64,000 nucleotides of DNA from Gelatoporia subvermispora B (Eukaryota > Basidiomycota > Agaricomycetes > Polyporales > Gelatoporiaceae). Numbering within the stretch: the first letter of the stretch is position 1; the number at the start of each line of letters is the position of its first letter. The stretch covers positions 1-64,000 of the forward strand of contig KB445802.1 of NCBI GenBank assembly GCA_000320605.2. Direction: 5' to 3'. A program made the translations under genes and the position numbers. Positions 32,201 through 41,400 of the stretch are shown here, in pieces. The notes beneath the pieces are model-generated. The model did no database searches. It worked only from the letters and a program-made list of their open reading frames with translations, and was not told the DNA's origin.

Positions 32201-34729
32201 CAGCACAAAGTCCCGGAAATCATGCGAGTTAGGGGAGCTCGGTTGAGGCTCGCTCGCAAGGGAAACACAATGTAGGTCTATTCCGTCTTCAGTGTCCAGT
32301 GACTGCTGATGGAGATCTTCTCGCTCAGTTAATCCAACCTCAAGACTGAAGCTGGATAGTCCCGGCCCGTTTGTGCGCCCAGGAGCTCGTCCCGGGTTGT
32401 CCGAACGGACCCGTCCCGCGCGGGGACAATTACGTGCGAAATGACCTGTTTCCTTGCACTCGTAGCATTTACCGGCTGCTTGCAGCTCGGTTTTCTCTCG
32501 GTCTGAGAGTTGTTTCCTGGGTGCGCCGTCCTTCGGTTTACCAAGACGAGTACGAGAAGGCGCACTAGAGGAGTCCTTTCGGGTTCCAGGTGAGCGCTGA
32601 ACATCAGGCTTGCGCATAGTAGCAGTACTGCTACCCCCCCTCGGCTTGGGGCCTCCGGAGGATCCACCGTTACTTCGCCCTCCACCAGCCCCACCTGGGC
32701 CTGGGGCACCGCCTCCTCCTTGTCCCGATCCGCCCTGGAGACCACGTCGAGAAGTGTCCAAGACACTCTCAGAGATCTCAATGACCTCAGCGGCCTCAAC
32801 TACAGCAGCCCAGCTAGAGGTCGTAGGGGTCAGGCGTTCACGCCAAAGTCCTCGCTGAATGTAGGAGTTAAGTCCAGTCCAGAGACGTTCAACACGATCC
32901 ACCTCAGACTGAACCCCGGCGAGCAGGAACAAATTCTCGAGCTCATGAACATACTCGCGGACGCTCCTTTCCTTCTGGTACGCTTTGCGTAACTTCTCGC
33001 GCATTTTCATGCGGAAATCCAGGGGGAAACAATAATTAAACAGCTCGACGAAGAGCCGTTCGAGATTCCAGGTACGTGGATTCTGGGAGACTGTGACCAT
33101 ATAGAATTCGTACGCCCTCCCGGTCATGAATGCGGACAAGGAGCTGGCGTGACGAGAGGGTTCTAGGTCATATCCGTCTACATATTCCGTGCATTGCTGC
33201 AGGAATTTATGGAAAGTCTGTATTTCCGGAGCTCCGTTGTAGGAGTCCGGGTCCTTAGGCTTCAGCGCAGGAGCCTTGCGCTTCTTGGAGCGTTTAGATT
33301 TCCTGTTGCGTTTACGCTGTCGACGCTTCCGGGCCTGGCTCGCAGAGTCAGGGTCCTCGGAGCTGGACTCAGAGCTCGAGCTACTATCAGGCTCCGAGCT
33401 GGATTCTGACCCATCCCCTTCATCAGAGGGGCCGGAGCTCCGGCGACGGAGGTTCGCAAATGCATGGCCGATATAACTATTAGCAGCCACCTGAGTTGCG
33501 GGGCGCATAATGCCAGGGCGATCGTTTCCTCGCGCGGAGGCACCGGTTTCGGGCAGTTGTCCGTGTCGGTGGTTCAGTACATGGTTTACGAGGCTGCTCG
33601 CTGGCTCGAGATGCTCTGAAAACCGAGCACGGCGCTCCGGCTGGCTATCAGCACGCCGCTGTGTGGACTCGCTTAAGCGGGGAGCATCTGGCCCTTCAGA
33701 CAACTCTGCCGCTTGGCGGCGTTGAGTTCCAAAAGCGGAAGGCGTCTCACTCGGTGAGGGTGCAACGTGCGGCGGCTTATCGCGTCGAGTCGCCCTTCCC
33801 ATACCAGTAGACCCATCCTCACGGTCCTGAGCATCGGGGATCCGTGATTCCGTACGCCGGGCTCTAGCCTTCTGGCGTTTATACTCATCGAGCACCCGGC
33901 GCATTTCCTCGGGAGTCAGCTCGACCTCGCCCTCCGTCTCATCGTCAGGAGGACCAGGCGGATAGCCTTGCGAGTACCTCTCGAACTCCCGACGTTGTAC
34001 GTCTGGATCGAGTTCTTCTTGGGGGATGTTAGTCGCACCCCAGTTACGGGGGTCAACAGCCTTGCCCTTCTGCCAAGTGGAGGTTCCTTCTCTATGGGAC
34101 TCAGTCTCAGAATCCTCAGTGACCCGGGCGGCAGGAACATTGTTCCTAGGGCGAGCAGAGTGGACGGGCTCGCGAGCCTCCTCATCCGCTTGTATGGCGT
34201 GCAGCTGAATCTGCTCCATCACGTCACGCTCGTCCTGCCCATCCGAGTCGGGCTCTCGCCGACGGGCAGGGAGGTCAAGGCTGCGGGACCTGCGAGGTCT
34301 GTGCCGGACCTCTTTCCAGTCCTGGTCGCCCTCGATAGTCTCAAGGCGCGAGTCATCAGGCACGGGGGAAGGGGAATTCTCTTTATTCGAATTACTACTA
34401 CTCTGAATGGATACGTCCTCCAGGAGGCTTGACAGGGATGTCAAGTCCGAGGCATTCAGATTTGTGCTAATATCTCCGTCGCAAGCCGTCTCGCGAGCGT
34501 GGAGCTCAGCGGATACGACGTGCTTGGATACGACCGCGCTATACGTCAGGCCGTGCCTAGTGACTGAGGTTGAGCGGGCACTCGCAGTGTCCGAGGCCGA
34601 TTCCTCATGGTCACTCAGCTGAGCATCATCGGCTGCAGCTTTAGGCGTGGAGTGAAAGGCACCGGGCACCGGAACCGGAGGGGTATCGGGTGCCCTTGCT
34701 TGAGACCGCGTGAACGGTCTGCGGGACAT
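29219..34729 (-). CDS. Gag-protease-reverse transcriptase-RNase H polyprotein
   Basis: 1836 codons. Residues 1-520 are disordered and charged, with Ser/Asp and Lys/Arg runs. The Gag capsid core follows (FHKFLQQCTEYVDGYDLEP, FNYCFPLDFRMKMREKLRKA), then a CCHC zinc knuckle CYECKETGHFARNC (about 753). Residues about 830-1110 form an extra domain I do not recognise (WVAESVCHQLGTPYTDIPS, SFLPPRFRCWRDRQGEDWVW). Aspartic protease ALLDTGS is at about 1146 and reverse transcriptase has YLDD at about 1466, with RLRVVCDLRERN and the IDGKDAYEQIRIEP motif A. RNase H begins at TDGSQGG (about 1620) and ends in the usual YVPGVENVLANALSR. The frame ends at TGA 29221..29219; the next codons continue Pol in the same frame, so this is one Gag-Pol polyprotein interrupted by a single stop. 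Confidence 0.88.
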   Translation of the reverse strand: MSRRPFTRSQARAPDTPPVPVPGAFHSTPKAAADDAQLSDHEESASDTASARSTSVTRHGLTYSAVVSKHVVSAELHARETACDGDISTNLNASDLTSLSSLLEDVSIQSSSNSNKENSPSPVPDDSRLETIEGDQDWKEVRHRPRRSRSLDLPARRREPDSDGQDERDVMEQIQLHAIQADEEAREPVHSARPRNNVPAARVTEDSETESHREGTSTWQKGKAVDPRNWGATNIPQEELDPDVQRREFERYSQGYPPGPPDDETEGEVELTPEEMRRVLDEYKRQKARARRTESRIPDAQDREDGSTGMGRATRRDKPPHVAPSPSETPSAFGTQRRQAAELSEGPDAPRLSESTQRRADSQPERRARFSEHLEPASSLVNHVLNHRHGQLPETGASARGNDRPGIMRPATQVAANSYIGHAFANLRRRSSGPSDEGDGSESSSEPDSSSSSESSSEDPDSASQARKRRQRKRNRKSKRSKKRKAPALKPKDPDSYNGAPEIQTFHKFLQQCTEYVDGYDLEPSRHASSLSAFMTGRAYEFYMVTVSQNPRTWNLERLFVELFNYCFPLDFRMKMREKLRKAYQKERSVREYVHELENLFLLAGVQSEVDRVERLWTGLNSYIQRGLWRERLTPTTSSWAAVVEAAEVIEISESVLDTSRRGLQGGSGQGGGGAPGPGGAGGGRSNGGSSGGPKPRGGSSTATMRKPDVQRSPGTRKDSSSAPSRTRLGKPKDGAPRKQLSDREKTELQAAGKCYECKETGHFARNCPRAGRVRSDNPGRAPGRTNGPGLSSFSLEVGLTEREDLHQQSLDTEDGIDLHCVSLASEPQPSSPNSHDFRDFVLTQPDEELHCALHRRDWKWVAQLLASELNRFGGIWPVLPERRRARGYMPQGDYWERHASAVFERHLPYHCPKGLPFEDGLEPSGVVYRTLDGYAVLYLYAKDSLYINAEWLRNEHFDFPRWVAESVCHQLGTPYTDIPSHASEELGDALVSEVPLLLESVFPYPGHVDFLSFLPPRFRCWRDRQGEDWVWVYDDYLGLTTKYRPSVFENPKVDFTDMYAARVLKSFKLGDPCFTIDHLHGELRSLFRECPSSIAIHAIELSAIVASRPEPISTVQRNAATPKDFKRLIPEPIVVVVGVNGHPARALLDTGSLADFISSKLAHQLSVQTFELAKPLPVHLAVQGSRAKINTGCRVQVTYQSVSELRYFDVVNLLNYDLILGTPFMFQHCVTVGLNPATVVIGSDAARPIAGQRVRVLESRATEVFNDHLERARTSLRDYAVPICANASESPLPPLRVINHTIPLKDESKTYHWRPSKCPDALRPAWIEKRDAYLKSGRWKMSTARNTSPMLLLTKPGTGVKGVPPRLRVVCDLRERNSNTHKVASPLPDIDGILRRVSRKPFRSLIDGKDAYEQIRIEPAHVERTAMTTPDGNMVSLVLQQGDCNAVATYQTLMNHIFGAYIGVFMDVYLDDVIIYSDTLLEHVEHAKTVIDILRREKLYLGEDKLKFLCSEMKILGRIVDDRGIRMDPDKVDSVLNWKAPTSKELLRGFLGSVGYLADDIATVRIPMGILTSLTGVESSYKWEFTHQHAFDEIKRLVHAHREHHRVPLDYSKDAEPIWLVTDGSQGGIAGVVAQGPDFRRARIAAFYSAKLSSAQSNYPVHEIEMLAGVESMLRHRDILQGCEFVWITDHQGLVHLLNQKNLSGRQARWLEKISEFNFRIEYVPGVENVLANALSRIYTSDAPGTIRAASEYTQHDDHDAFATRLAARDVSMPVITGLEAMAAQTVRTYHLRARPAASPATSASPGHARAAEGVRPAPRTPASKPTTSLPRHEP

Positions 34730-35195
34730 ATCGTAACCGGATAAGGTCGCAATCTAGTACCGGGAAAGATGAATGAACCGGGAGAAATATGTCGAGGTTT
34801 TGGCGGCGTTCGTCGGGTCGGAATCTCGAGTTGATCAGACGCGAGGGATCCAGGAGTCGACGACGTCGAACAGAGAGAGAGGATGAGTTAGAGAGAAAGC
34901 AGAGAGTTGTCGAACAGTCTGGCTGTCAAAAATATGTGGCGGTCGCGGTTGGCTTAGTCAGCCGGTGTCGCCACACGAGAGCTCGCACAAGTCGAAAGAC
35001 AGGTTATGAGACTGGGATTCGAAAGTACGATGGGGTATGTAGTACATGGGCTCGGTCTTATATACGCTAGGGAGAGCGGACTTCGAACGAGTCATGTACA
35101 CCTAGATATTATCGTAGGCGAAGGGAGTAGATGGTTTTGGATCGTGGGAAACTGTCCGTCTAAGGGAGGTAGAGTCCGGCGCGTCACACTACACC
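34730..35195 (-). other. Probable 5' LTR and leader of the retrotransposon
   Basis: On the minus strand this region runs from TGTAGTGTGACG (about 35193) through a TATA box (35064..35055) and a pyrimidine-rich stretch to the Gag ATG. That matches a U3-R-U5-leader arrangement. Without the opposite LTR the LTR end cannot be fixed. Beyond about 35235 the sequence is CYP505-derived. Confidence 0.45.
35055..35064 (-). promoter_or_regulatory. TATA box in putative LTR
   Basis: The minus strand reads CTAGCGTATATAAGACCGAG, about 330 bp upstream of the Gag ATG. This is the likely promoter for the element's genomic RNA. Confidence 0.5.
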
Positions 35196-35234
35196 ATAAC
35201 GTACTCAGGCCCAGCGGCAGCGTCGCTGCGCCGC

Positions 35235-35345
35235 CGTCCCACCAGCACTGCGCAAGCTCGTGAAGAAATTGACATCAGGGTCTGAACGACGTCGTATTCG
35301 TCAAAGACGTCAACAAGCTGCCATATCCGCTCGGCCTGCCGCGAC
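35235..35345 (+). pseudogene. CYP505 haem-domain fragment, inverted relative to other copies
   Basis: The plus strand reads CTGCGCAAGCT, a 1-base deletion, GTGAAGAAATTGACATC, then GTCGTATTCGTCAAAGACGT and CAACAAGCTGCC, giving KL(R)EEID and VVFVKDVNKLPYPL. It matches the exon of the intact gene at 48603-48690 (KLREEID, VVSVKDVNKLPYLL) but lies on the opposite strand. It is a frameshifted scrap next to the retroelement. Confidence 0.7.
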
Positions 35346-36560
35346 TATGATTCTACAGGAACAGTCCTGTAGTATGTAACGGATGGTGCGAGACAACCGG
35401 AAAGGGCCGACAAGCGCACATCAGAAGCGTGTCGACATGTTCACTCAGTGCATCGGGTACCTGTCGCTCGCTCGCTCAACATCTTGAAAGCGTATTGTCC
35501 AGATCGTTTGTATCCAGATCCACCTGAGTACCTGGTGTCACTGCGATGGCGGACACACGGACTGGACCAATGGACTTCATATCATGCCTGCCTCTCTCCA
35601 TTCAGCGAGACTGCCTCTGTGCTGCTGTCCTCATCATCAAACAATGGCACTTATTCTACAAGTAAGCACGCATGAAACCCCTCATACTGTGATGCCGCAT
35701 ACATGCGCTATCACTACGCCTTATGCCATCCGTCAACCAATCGACTTCTCTTGAGCAGATGCAAATTCGAAGTCCGCGAACTCAAAGTATCAGGCCTGGA
35801 AGAACACCGCAAAGCATGCAGTCACTTTGTGATCTTTTATCCATTCAAATTGGTGCGTGTCGATATGTCGCTCCAGATGCCCAACGCGTCCAAGTCTCTT
35901 GGATGTATAGAGTCGAGCTGTATAATGTAACGAATTATGTATCCACGTGCAAAGTCGAGTATGCGCAGCCAGAGTGATTCAGTATTATTGTTAGTTGTAC
36001 AGAAGGTCATCATCGCATTCACGCAAAGCTGTCATCCATGCAGACAGGAACGGGATGAGGCCTTCAAGAGCCACCGTGCTGCGGTGGCACAAAGACCTGC
36101 GTAGGGAAGCTGTACGTTCATACCTGATTCATTTGCATTAAGAACCATGAATTGACATCATTTGCCATTGGTCGGATAACATGGCATGGCAGCGACGTGG
36201 TAAATATCTCACGCATTGTCTCCGCTGTTCTTCCTGCATGCAGCGATCAGCCGTGACCATCTATACAACATGACTCTCCTGAGTTCATGGGATTATGTGG
36301 ACAGTCAATCTCTGTAGTGTCCAAAGGCTACTTAAATAAACCACACCCTCTGAGCTTGTGCATTACCTAAATCACGAACATTTAGAACCTGTGAAACGGG
36401 CGCGAGTGTCTGCCGAATCCCGACCACATGCGGTATAGCGAATCCCTCCCTTGCCCCTTGGTGCGACAGCTTTGGCGCGTATTCATGTCCCAGAATAGCA
36501 CAGCAAGAGCGCGAACCAGCTTTCACCTGTCAGTTGCATGTGGGGGAAGAGACTCTTAAC
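35346..36560. other. No gene identified
   Basis: Short ORFs at 35448-35977 (plus) do not join into a model. The stretch 35860-35895 (TGTCGATATGTCGCTCCAGA type) resembles the complement of 58950-58985, a hint of another minor repeat. Confidence 0.35.
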
Positions 36561-36570
36561 CATAGCACCC

Positions 36571-36580
36571 CTTTATAAGC
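36571..36580 (+). promoter_or_regulatory. TATA box of the 36.7 kb P450 gene
   Basis: CCCCTTTATAAGCCCG lies about 75 bp upstream of the ATG at 36653, at the usual distance for a fungal promoter. Confidence 0.55.
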
Positions 36581-36652
36581 CCGTCGCCTCGTGATTGACG
36601 AGTGCGTATGTGACTAGATCCTACTGTACGCACGTCCAGCAGCTCTGGTACT

Positions 36653-38935
36653 ATGGACAACGTTCTTCTTCCGTGTCTCCTCTTCGGCCTACTCACGGTG
36701 TTTGCTATGCGTCGTTATCTGAGGCATCGGTCTATCAGATACCTCAGAGGCCCACCTGCGTCGAGCTGGTTGTATGGTGCGCACATGTTTATTCTGGATC
36801 TCGTTATATTGTGATGTTTCTGCAGGTCACAGCCTATGTAACGTCTACCAGGATCAGGTGGGAGATAATGACTTCCGATGGATCAAGGAATACGGTTACG
36901 CATGGCTTACGAAGGGCTGCTGGGGTGTAAGTCGTAGTCATGTCAGCAATCTTGGACGCTTGATTCTGAAGATTTGCCGTAGCAAGATATTCTCTACGTC
37001 GCGGATCCCAAGGCAAGTCCTGACAACGTAATCACCGATCATCGCGCTCACACCCAGGTCCCACAGGCCTTACAACACATCTTTCATAAATCGGGATACC
37101 GCTATCCGAAAGTCGTCGAAGCAATACAGATCACCCGGCAAATAGCGGGCGACGGTATCTTAGTTGCGAACGGTGTGCTGCGATGATATCATCTTACCTG
37201 CATACCACTCATGACTCCATTCTAGGCACTGACCATGCCCGGATCCGAAAGATCATGAACCCTGCGTTCACTGCAGCTCAGCTACGCACGTTTATACCTC
37301 TATTTCGCAGCTGTGCGGGCAAAGTATGTGTTCCACGATCTGTATGACAGCACTCGGCTGATCTACGTTATGCAGCTATGCGGGGCGTGGAAAGAGCGAC
37401 TGCGTACGGTGACAACTGAATCGGATCGTACTATAAATGTCAATAGTTGGTTTGCTAGAGCTGCTTTTGACATGGTCGGTGAAGGTATGCCACTCTCCTT
37501 TGGACATTCTGAGAACGCATGGCTAACGATGGTATCAAGCTGCTTTTGATTACCATTGCGGCGCTCTGGACGATTCAGAGAACGAAGTAGTAAAGGCATA
37601 CAGCAACCTTTTGTATGTGCACCTAGTTTTGCCGAGGTTTTCGGCGCATGTTTTCATCTATCTGCAGCGCAGATTCCTTGCTCTTTCCTACAAAAATCAC
37701 CGTTCTCTTTCGATCATTGTGGGGACTGATTCCGAATCGGCTCCTGCGCTATGTCGAGTACTTACCCACACGAGAAAACATCCGCTTCCGCCATACGCTC
37801 AAAGTTGTCAACCGTCTTTCGGCTAAGATCATCGCCGAGAAGACTAAGGCGCGCATCCAGAAGAAAGATGAAAAGGAAAGGGATATGATGAGCATCTTTG
37901 GTATGTCTGCAGGCGATCTGCATTGCACGTCTCAAAATGACCCCGCAACAGTGAAGGCAAATGCATCCGAGCATCCGAGCACACGCCTCAGCGATAAGGA
38001 GATGATCTCCCTGATGGCGACACTCATGCTCGGTGGTGCGTACAGGCCTTGATGGAAAATGCATGCCAGCTATTGATTGTCTGACATTCTTCAGCCAATG
38101 AAACCACGTCTTCATCATTGGGTTGGCTATGTTGGGAGCTCGCAAAGCACCCCGAGTGGCAAAAAAAGCTCCGCGAGGAGATTGCGCTCATTCGCGACCG
38201 AGTGACCGCACGGGGCGACGCCGACTTCTCTGCTGGAGACTACGACGCGATGTCGAACGTCCTGGCAGCCATCAAGGTGACGATAAGATCTGGACTGATA
38301 GACCTCCTTGTCATTGAACTGCTTCGGTGGCTAGGAATCAATGCGTCTCCATCCGCTTGTCCACACGCTTGCCCGCGTGGCGGGGTGCGAAGATGTCATT
38401 CCGCTTTCACAGCCGGTGATATCAACGAAAGGCGACGTTGTCACCGAAATTCCTGTCAGTGCTGGCCAGACCGTTATCATCTCTATATGTGGCTACCACA
38501 GGCTGAAAGATGTCTGGGGAGAGGACCCAGACGCATTCAAGCCTGAGCGGTTTCTGGTGACGAGGGAGGGTCAAATCAACGTTGGCATCTTTGCAAACCT
38601 GTGAGTGATCATGTGATTCTTGCGACGTGCAGTGGATGAAAATAGATGGCTAGCATGAGCTTCAGCGGCGGTCTGCGCGGGTGCATTGGGTGGCGTTTTG
38701 CGTGCGTACTTTTCCTATCCACGATATACATGCACGCAAATGACATTATTGCCATTCCAGCATTCTTCAGACGCAGGCCATGTTGGTCGAGCTGCTCGAC
38801 AATTTCGAGTTCGCAATCCCAGACGACAAGCCTGAAATCCAGCGCGTACCTGCGGGACAAATGATCTCGATGGTCAGGAACAAGATGCATCTAGGCACGC
38901 AGATGCCATTGAAAATATCTGTCTTGGGCGGGTAG
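36653..38935 (+). CDS. Cytochrome P450 monooxygenase, microsomal
   Basis: Thirteen exons: 36653..36776, 36826..36926, 36983..37012, 37058..37172, 37226..37323, 37376..37484, 37540..37612, 37668..37900, 37952..38032, 38095..38276, 38335..38600, 38654..38701, 38761..38935. All phases close; 544 residues. An N-terminal membrane anchor (VLLPCLLFGLLTVFAM) precedes the basic stretch and LRGPP hinge, so it is an ER-bound class II enzyme needing a separate reductase. Motifs: WLTKGCWGQDILYVADPK; I-helix ANETTS (322-327); ESMR (383-386) for ExxR; FKPERF; haem loop FSGGLRGCIG with Cys481. Substrate cannot be told; the layout resembles the multigene CYP5150/CYP5037-like families of basidiomycetes, from memory. 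Oddities: the third intron starts with GC (GCAAGT) and is only 45 bp. It has no disabling change and stands alone between repeats. Confidence 0.88.
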
Positions 38936-39979
38936 TTTCAAAGAATAATCGAGATAATTGGAGTATATGTGCATCGTGGAGTTAGTTTTTCTTGTAACAT
39001 GTACAAAATCGTCCGGTTGAGCGCAAAAAAGTAATTGGCCAGTGTCGAAACTGCCCGACAGCCTGCATGATAATCAGTTCTTGATGACTTCCTACATCTG
39101 ACGATCCGGTGTCTCCGATCGCTCCGGCATCGGAGCGAGGCACCATTGATGTATGCAATCAGGATGATATTTAGATGTAAAGCAACACACCTTTTGCAAC
39201 ATCTTGATGCAATGCAGAACTGTGTTGTGTACGGTTATGGATTGTCATTGCGTCAGGAGCCCGCGTACGAAGTAGCGCCCTGCACATGAATGGCACCTTG
39301 GCACGGCGGTGTCATAACGCAGTTTTTCCGTACATCGGCTGTCGACATGTGAGCAGGCTGATCTTCGTATGCTACTGCTTGTGCGTTAATCCTTGAGCCG
39401 AAATAAGCAGGTCGCCAGCCCATGTCGTATCGCGTGTGTATGGGCGCAAAAAAGCTGTGATACGTGTGAGTCAGAGTACAACATGACCTGTGTACATCTT
39501 ACACATGCACCTGCTTGTTTCGCAACTGATCGGGTAACAGTGACATTGACAAGGACGAGGGATGTCGTTTCCACATTGCGACATTGATAGGTATGGCGTG
39601 CCACAGTGTCAGCCACCCGGAGTCAGGCGATGAGCATCACGTACATAATAGATCATCGCCAAAGGTCCGGGTCAAGACACACAATCCTGTCTTCCAAGGG
39701 TCTTAGGTGAAGTTTGTCCGAACTATGTTCGCGGGACGAGGTGACGCCGGGAGTCCTTGACGCGCACGAGCGGGAACGTTTCACTGTCACGAGCCCGAGC
39801 TGTCCTTGAGAATATTCCAGTCATGACATATCCAGATGACGCGTGAATGTAAGTACAAGCGGTAGGGCAAGAGGCAAATCAAAGCGGCGTACCAGCATGG
39901 TCGTTCACGCACCGTGCACGACAATGGGCTCGGATCTTGTCGTCAGGGATCGAGTAAGCCCAAAAAAAGACTGAGACAA
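38936..39979. other. No gene identified
   Basis: 3' flank of the P450 and spacer before composite repeat copy 3. A short perfect inverted repeat, TCCGATCGCTCCGGCATCGGA, lies near 39114. No ORF is convincing. Confidence 0.4.
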
Positions 39980-41400
39980 AGTTGAAGAAGAATGGACAGC
40001 GAGCTGTTGGTCCGATAGACGATCGTCAGGTCTGCACAATTGTAGCGACTATGGTCTGGAAGTTGAACCAGCCCCTCGCCTGGTCCAGATCGGATCGTGA
40101 GCAATCCCCGGGGAAAGCCGAATGGGCGCTCGCATTCTCTTTTTGCGTACTTCATTTCTTTTGTACCATCTCTCTTGTCTTTAACTCGGGATCAGTCCTG
40201 TCATCATATTTACGCCCTCGTTAGTTCAGTCGTGCTGTCTGCAAGCCCGCACTTCCGTTGTTCTGCCTGCCTCAGGCGCATGAGCTCAGCTCCCCCATGC
40301 TCGTTTCGTATGCGCCATTCCCTATCTACATTCTGCTCGATGTCGACTTTCTGGTTGCCCGTTATCCTGAGAACATAGTGCGCTGTGACTTCCGCAAGCT
40401 TTCTCCTACCTCCCATGTCTCCTTTGCAAACTTTTCTATGCCGAGTGATGGCTAGAGACAGCCTAACGTCGACGTCAACATCGTCATCAAGTATTCAACA
40501 TGTCCCGTACGCGCCGCCTTCACGACGGCAAATCACTTATTACTTGCTCCGCCTGTCCCTCCAGAGCCTTGTGACCCTGCAGGTACCCCATAGCAGGTAT
40601 GTATCTTCCGCTTCTCTTCTGCCCATCTCATTCTCCCCTTACCGCGCGAAGGCCTCCGTTGTCCGACCTGTGTCGCGCTTGGAAACTCGTTCCTTATCTG
40701 CACGAAGACGAGTCCCGAGTCTCATGTCGGCAGTCACCCATCATGTATGTATCTGCTTCGCTCCCACTCGTTCACGTGACCAAGCACTGCTTCCTATCTA
40801 CTCCATGACCAGAACGACCTATCACTGCGCTCGGCTCGCTCCAATCCTGTACTAGGATCACCTCCCCCGTATCCGCAGCTTATGAGAGCGCCGCTCGCGC
40901 AGAGGCGATAACGGCGACTCGTACCGCAGGTCGTCTGCCTTCACCTTGGCTTGAGCGCTGCACAACTTGTCAGTTCTCTCTGCCTGCCATGCGCCTAGTC
41001 AGTCCCTGGGTGCCTGCTCTATGCTTTGTGCTCTGCGCTCTATCCCGTCGGTCTCGACTGGTTTCGACGGCCCCTTTGTGCGCATTCATCTGATCCTCTA
41101 TCTCACCGCGCGCCGCCTGCTCTTCGCGAGCATTGAAGCTCTCGTGAAATAGAGTCGCAGATCCTCTTCATCAGAAACAGTTGAGCGGTGCCGCTATCCA
41201 CATATCCACCTCAGCGCAGGTTGCATTTATGGCTGCATACCATCCGTCTCACAGTATTGCACCTTCTTTGTGCCCACACGATTGCACTACAGAACGGACA
41301 CAAACTAGCTAGTGGCGTCTCGACCCATTCCCCTCTACCGTCCTCGTCCGATGTTTCCCATCTGCTCGGCGCTTCTTAGTTCTTAGGATCACCTACGCTC
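39980..41400 (+). repeat. Composite degenerate repeat, copy 3 (partial)
   Basis: It starts with the core motif and continues through blocks homologous to copy 1 and copy 2: 40700-40760 (CGAGTCTCATGTCGGCAGTCA) matches 16735-16770, and 40890-41000 (GCGACTCGTACCGCAGG) matches 10640-10690 and 11320-11360. It ends in a pyrimidine-rich relative of 10950-11050. More diverged than copies 1 and 2. Confidence 0.5.
40086..40130 (+). repeat. Core motif of dispersed repeat, copy 3
   Basis: Reads GATCGGATCGTGAGCAATCC, then GGGGAAAGCCGAATGGGCGCTC. Confidence 0.7.

Larger units (their letters stand above)
26204..35195 (-). mobile_element. Ty3/gypsy LTR retrotransposon, nearly complete
   Basis: Order on the minus strand is leader, Gag, zinc knuckle, protease, reverse transcriptase, RNase H, integrase, which is the Ty3/gypsy (Metaviridae) order, with a chromodomain-like module after integrase. 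Coding capacity is open from 34729 to 26204 apart from one in-frame TGA at 29221..29219. All catalytic motifs are present, so insertion is fairly recent. The upstream end probably lies near 35195, where the minus strand reads TGTAGTGTGACG; no matching LTR is found at the other end, where CYP505 pseudogene sequence begins within about 50 bp of the last stop codon. A missing or deleted 3' LTR is the simplest explanation. Primer-binding site and polypurine tract were not identified. Confidence 0.85.

Noticed and set aside
39110..39140. Short inverted repeat as a terminator or transposon end
   Set aside because: Too short and isolated, with no partner copy or adjoining element.
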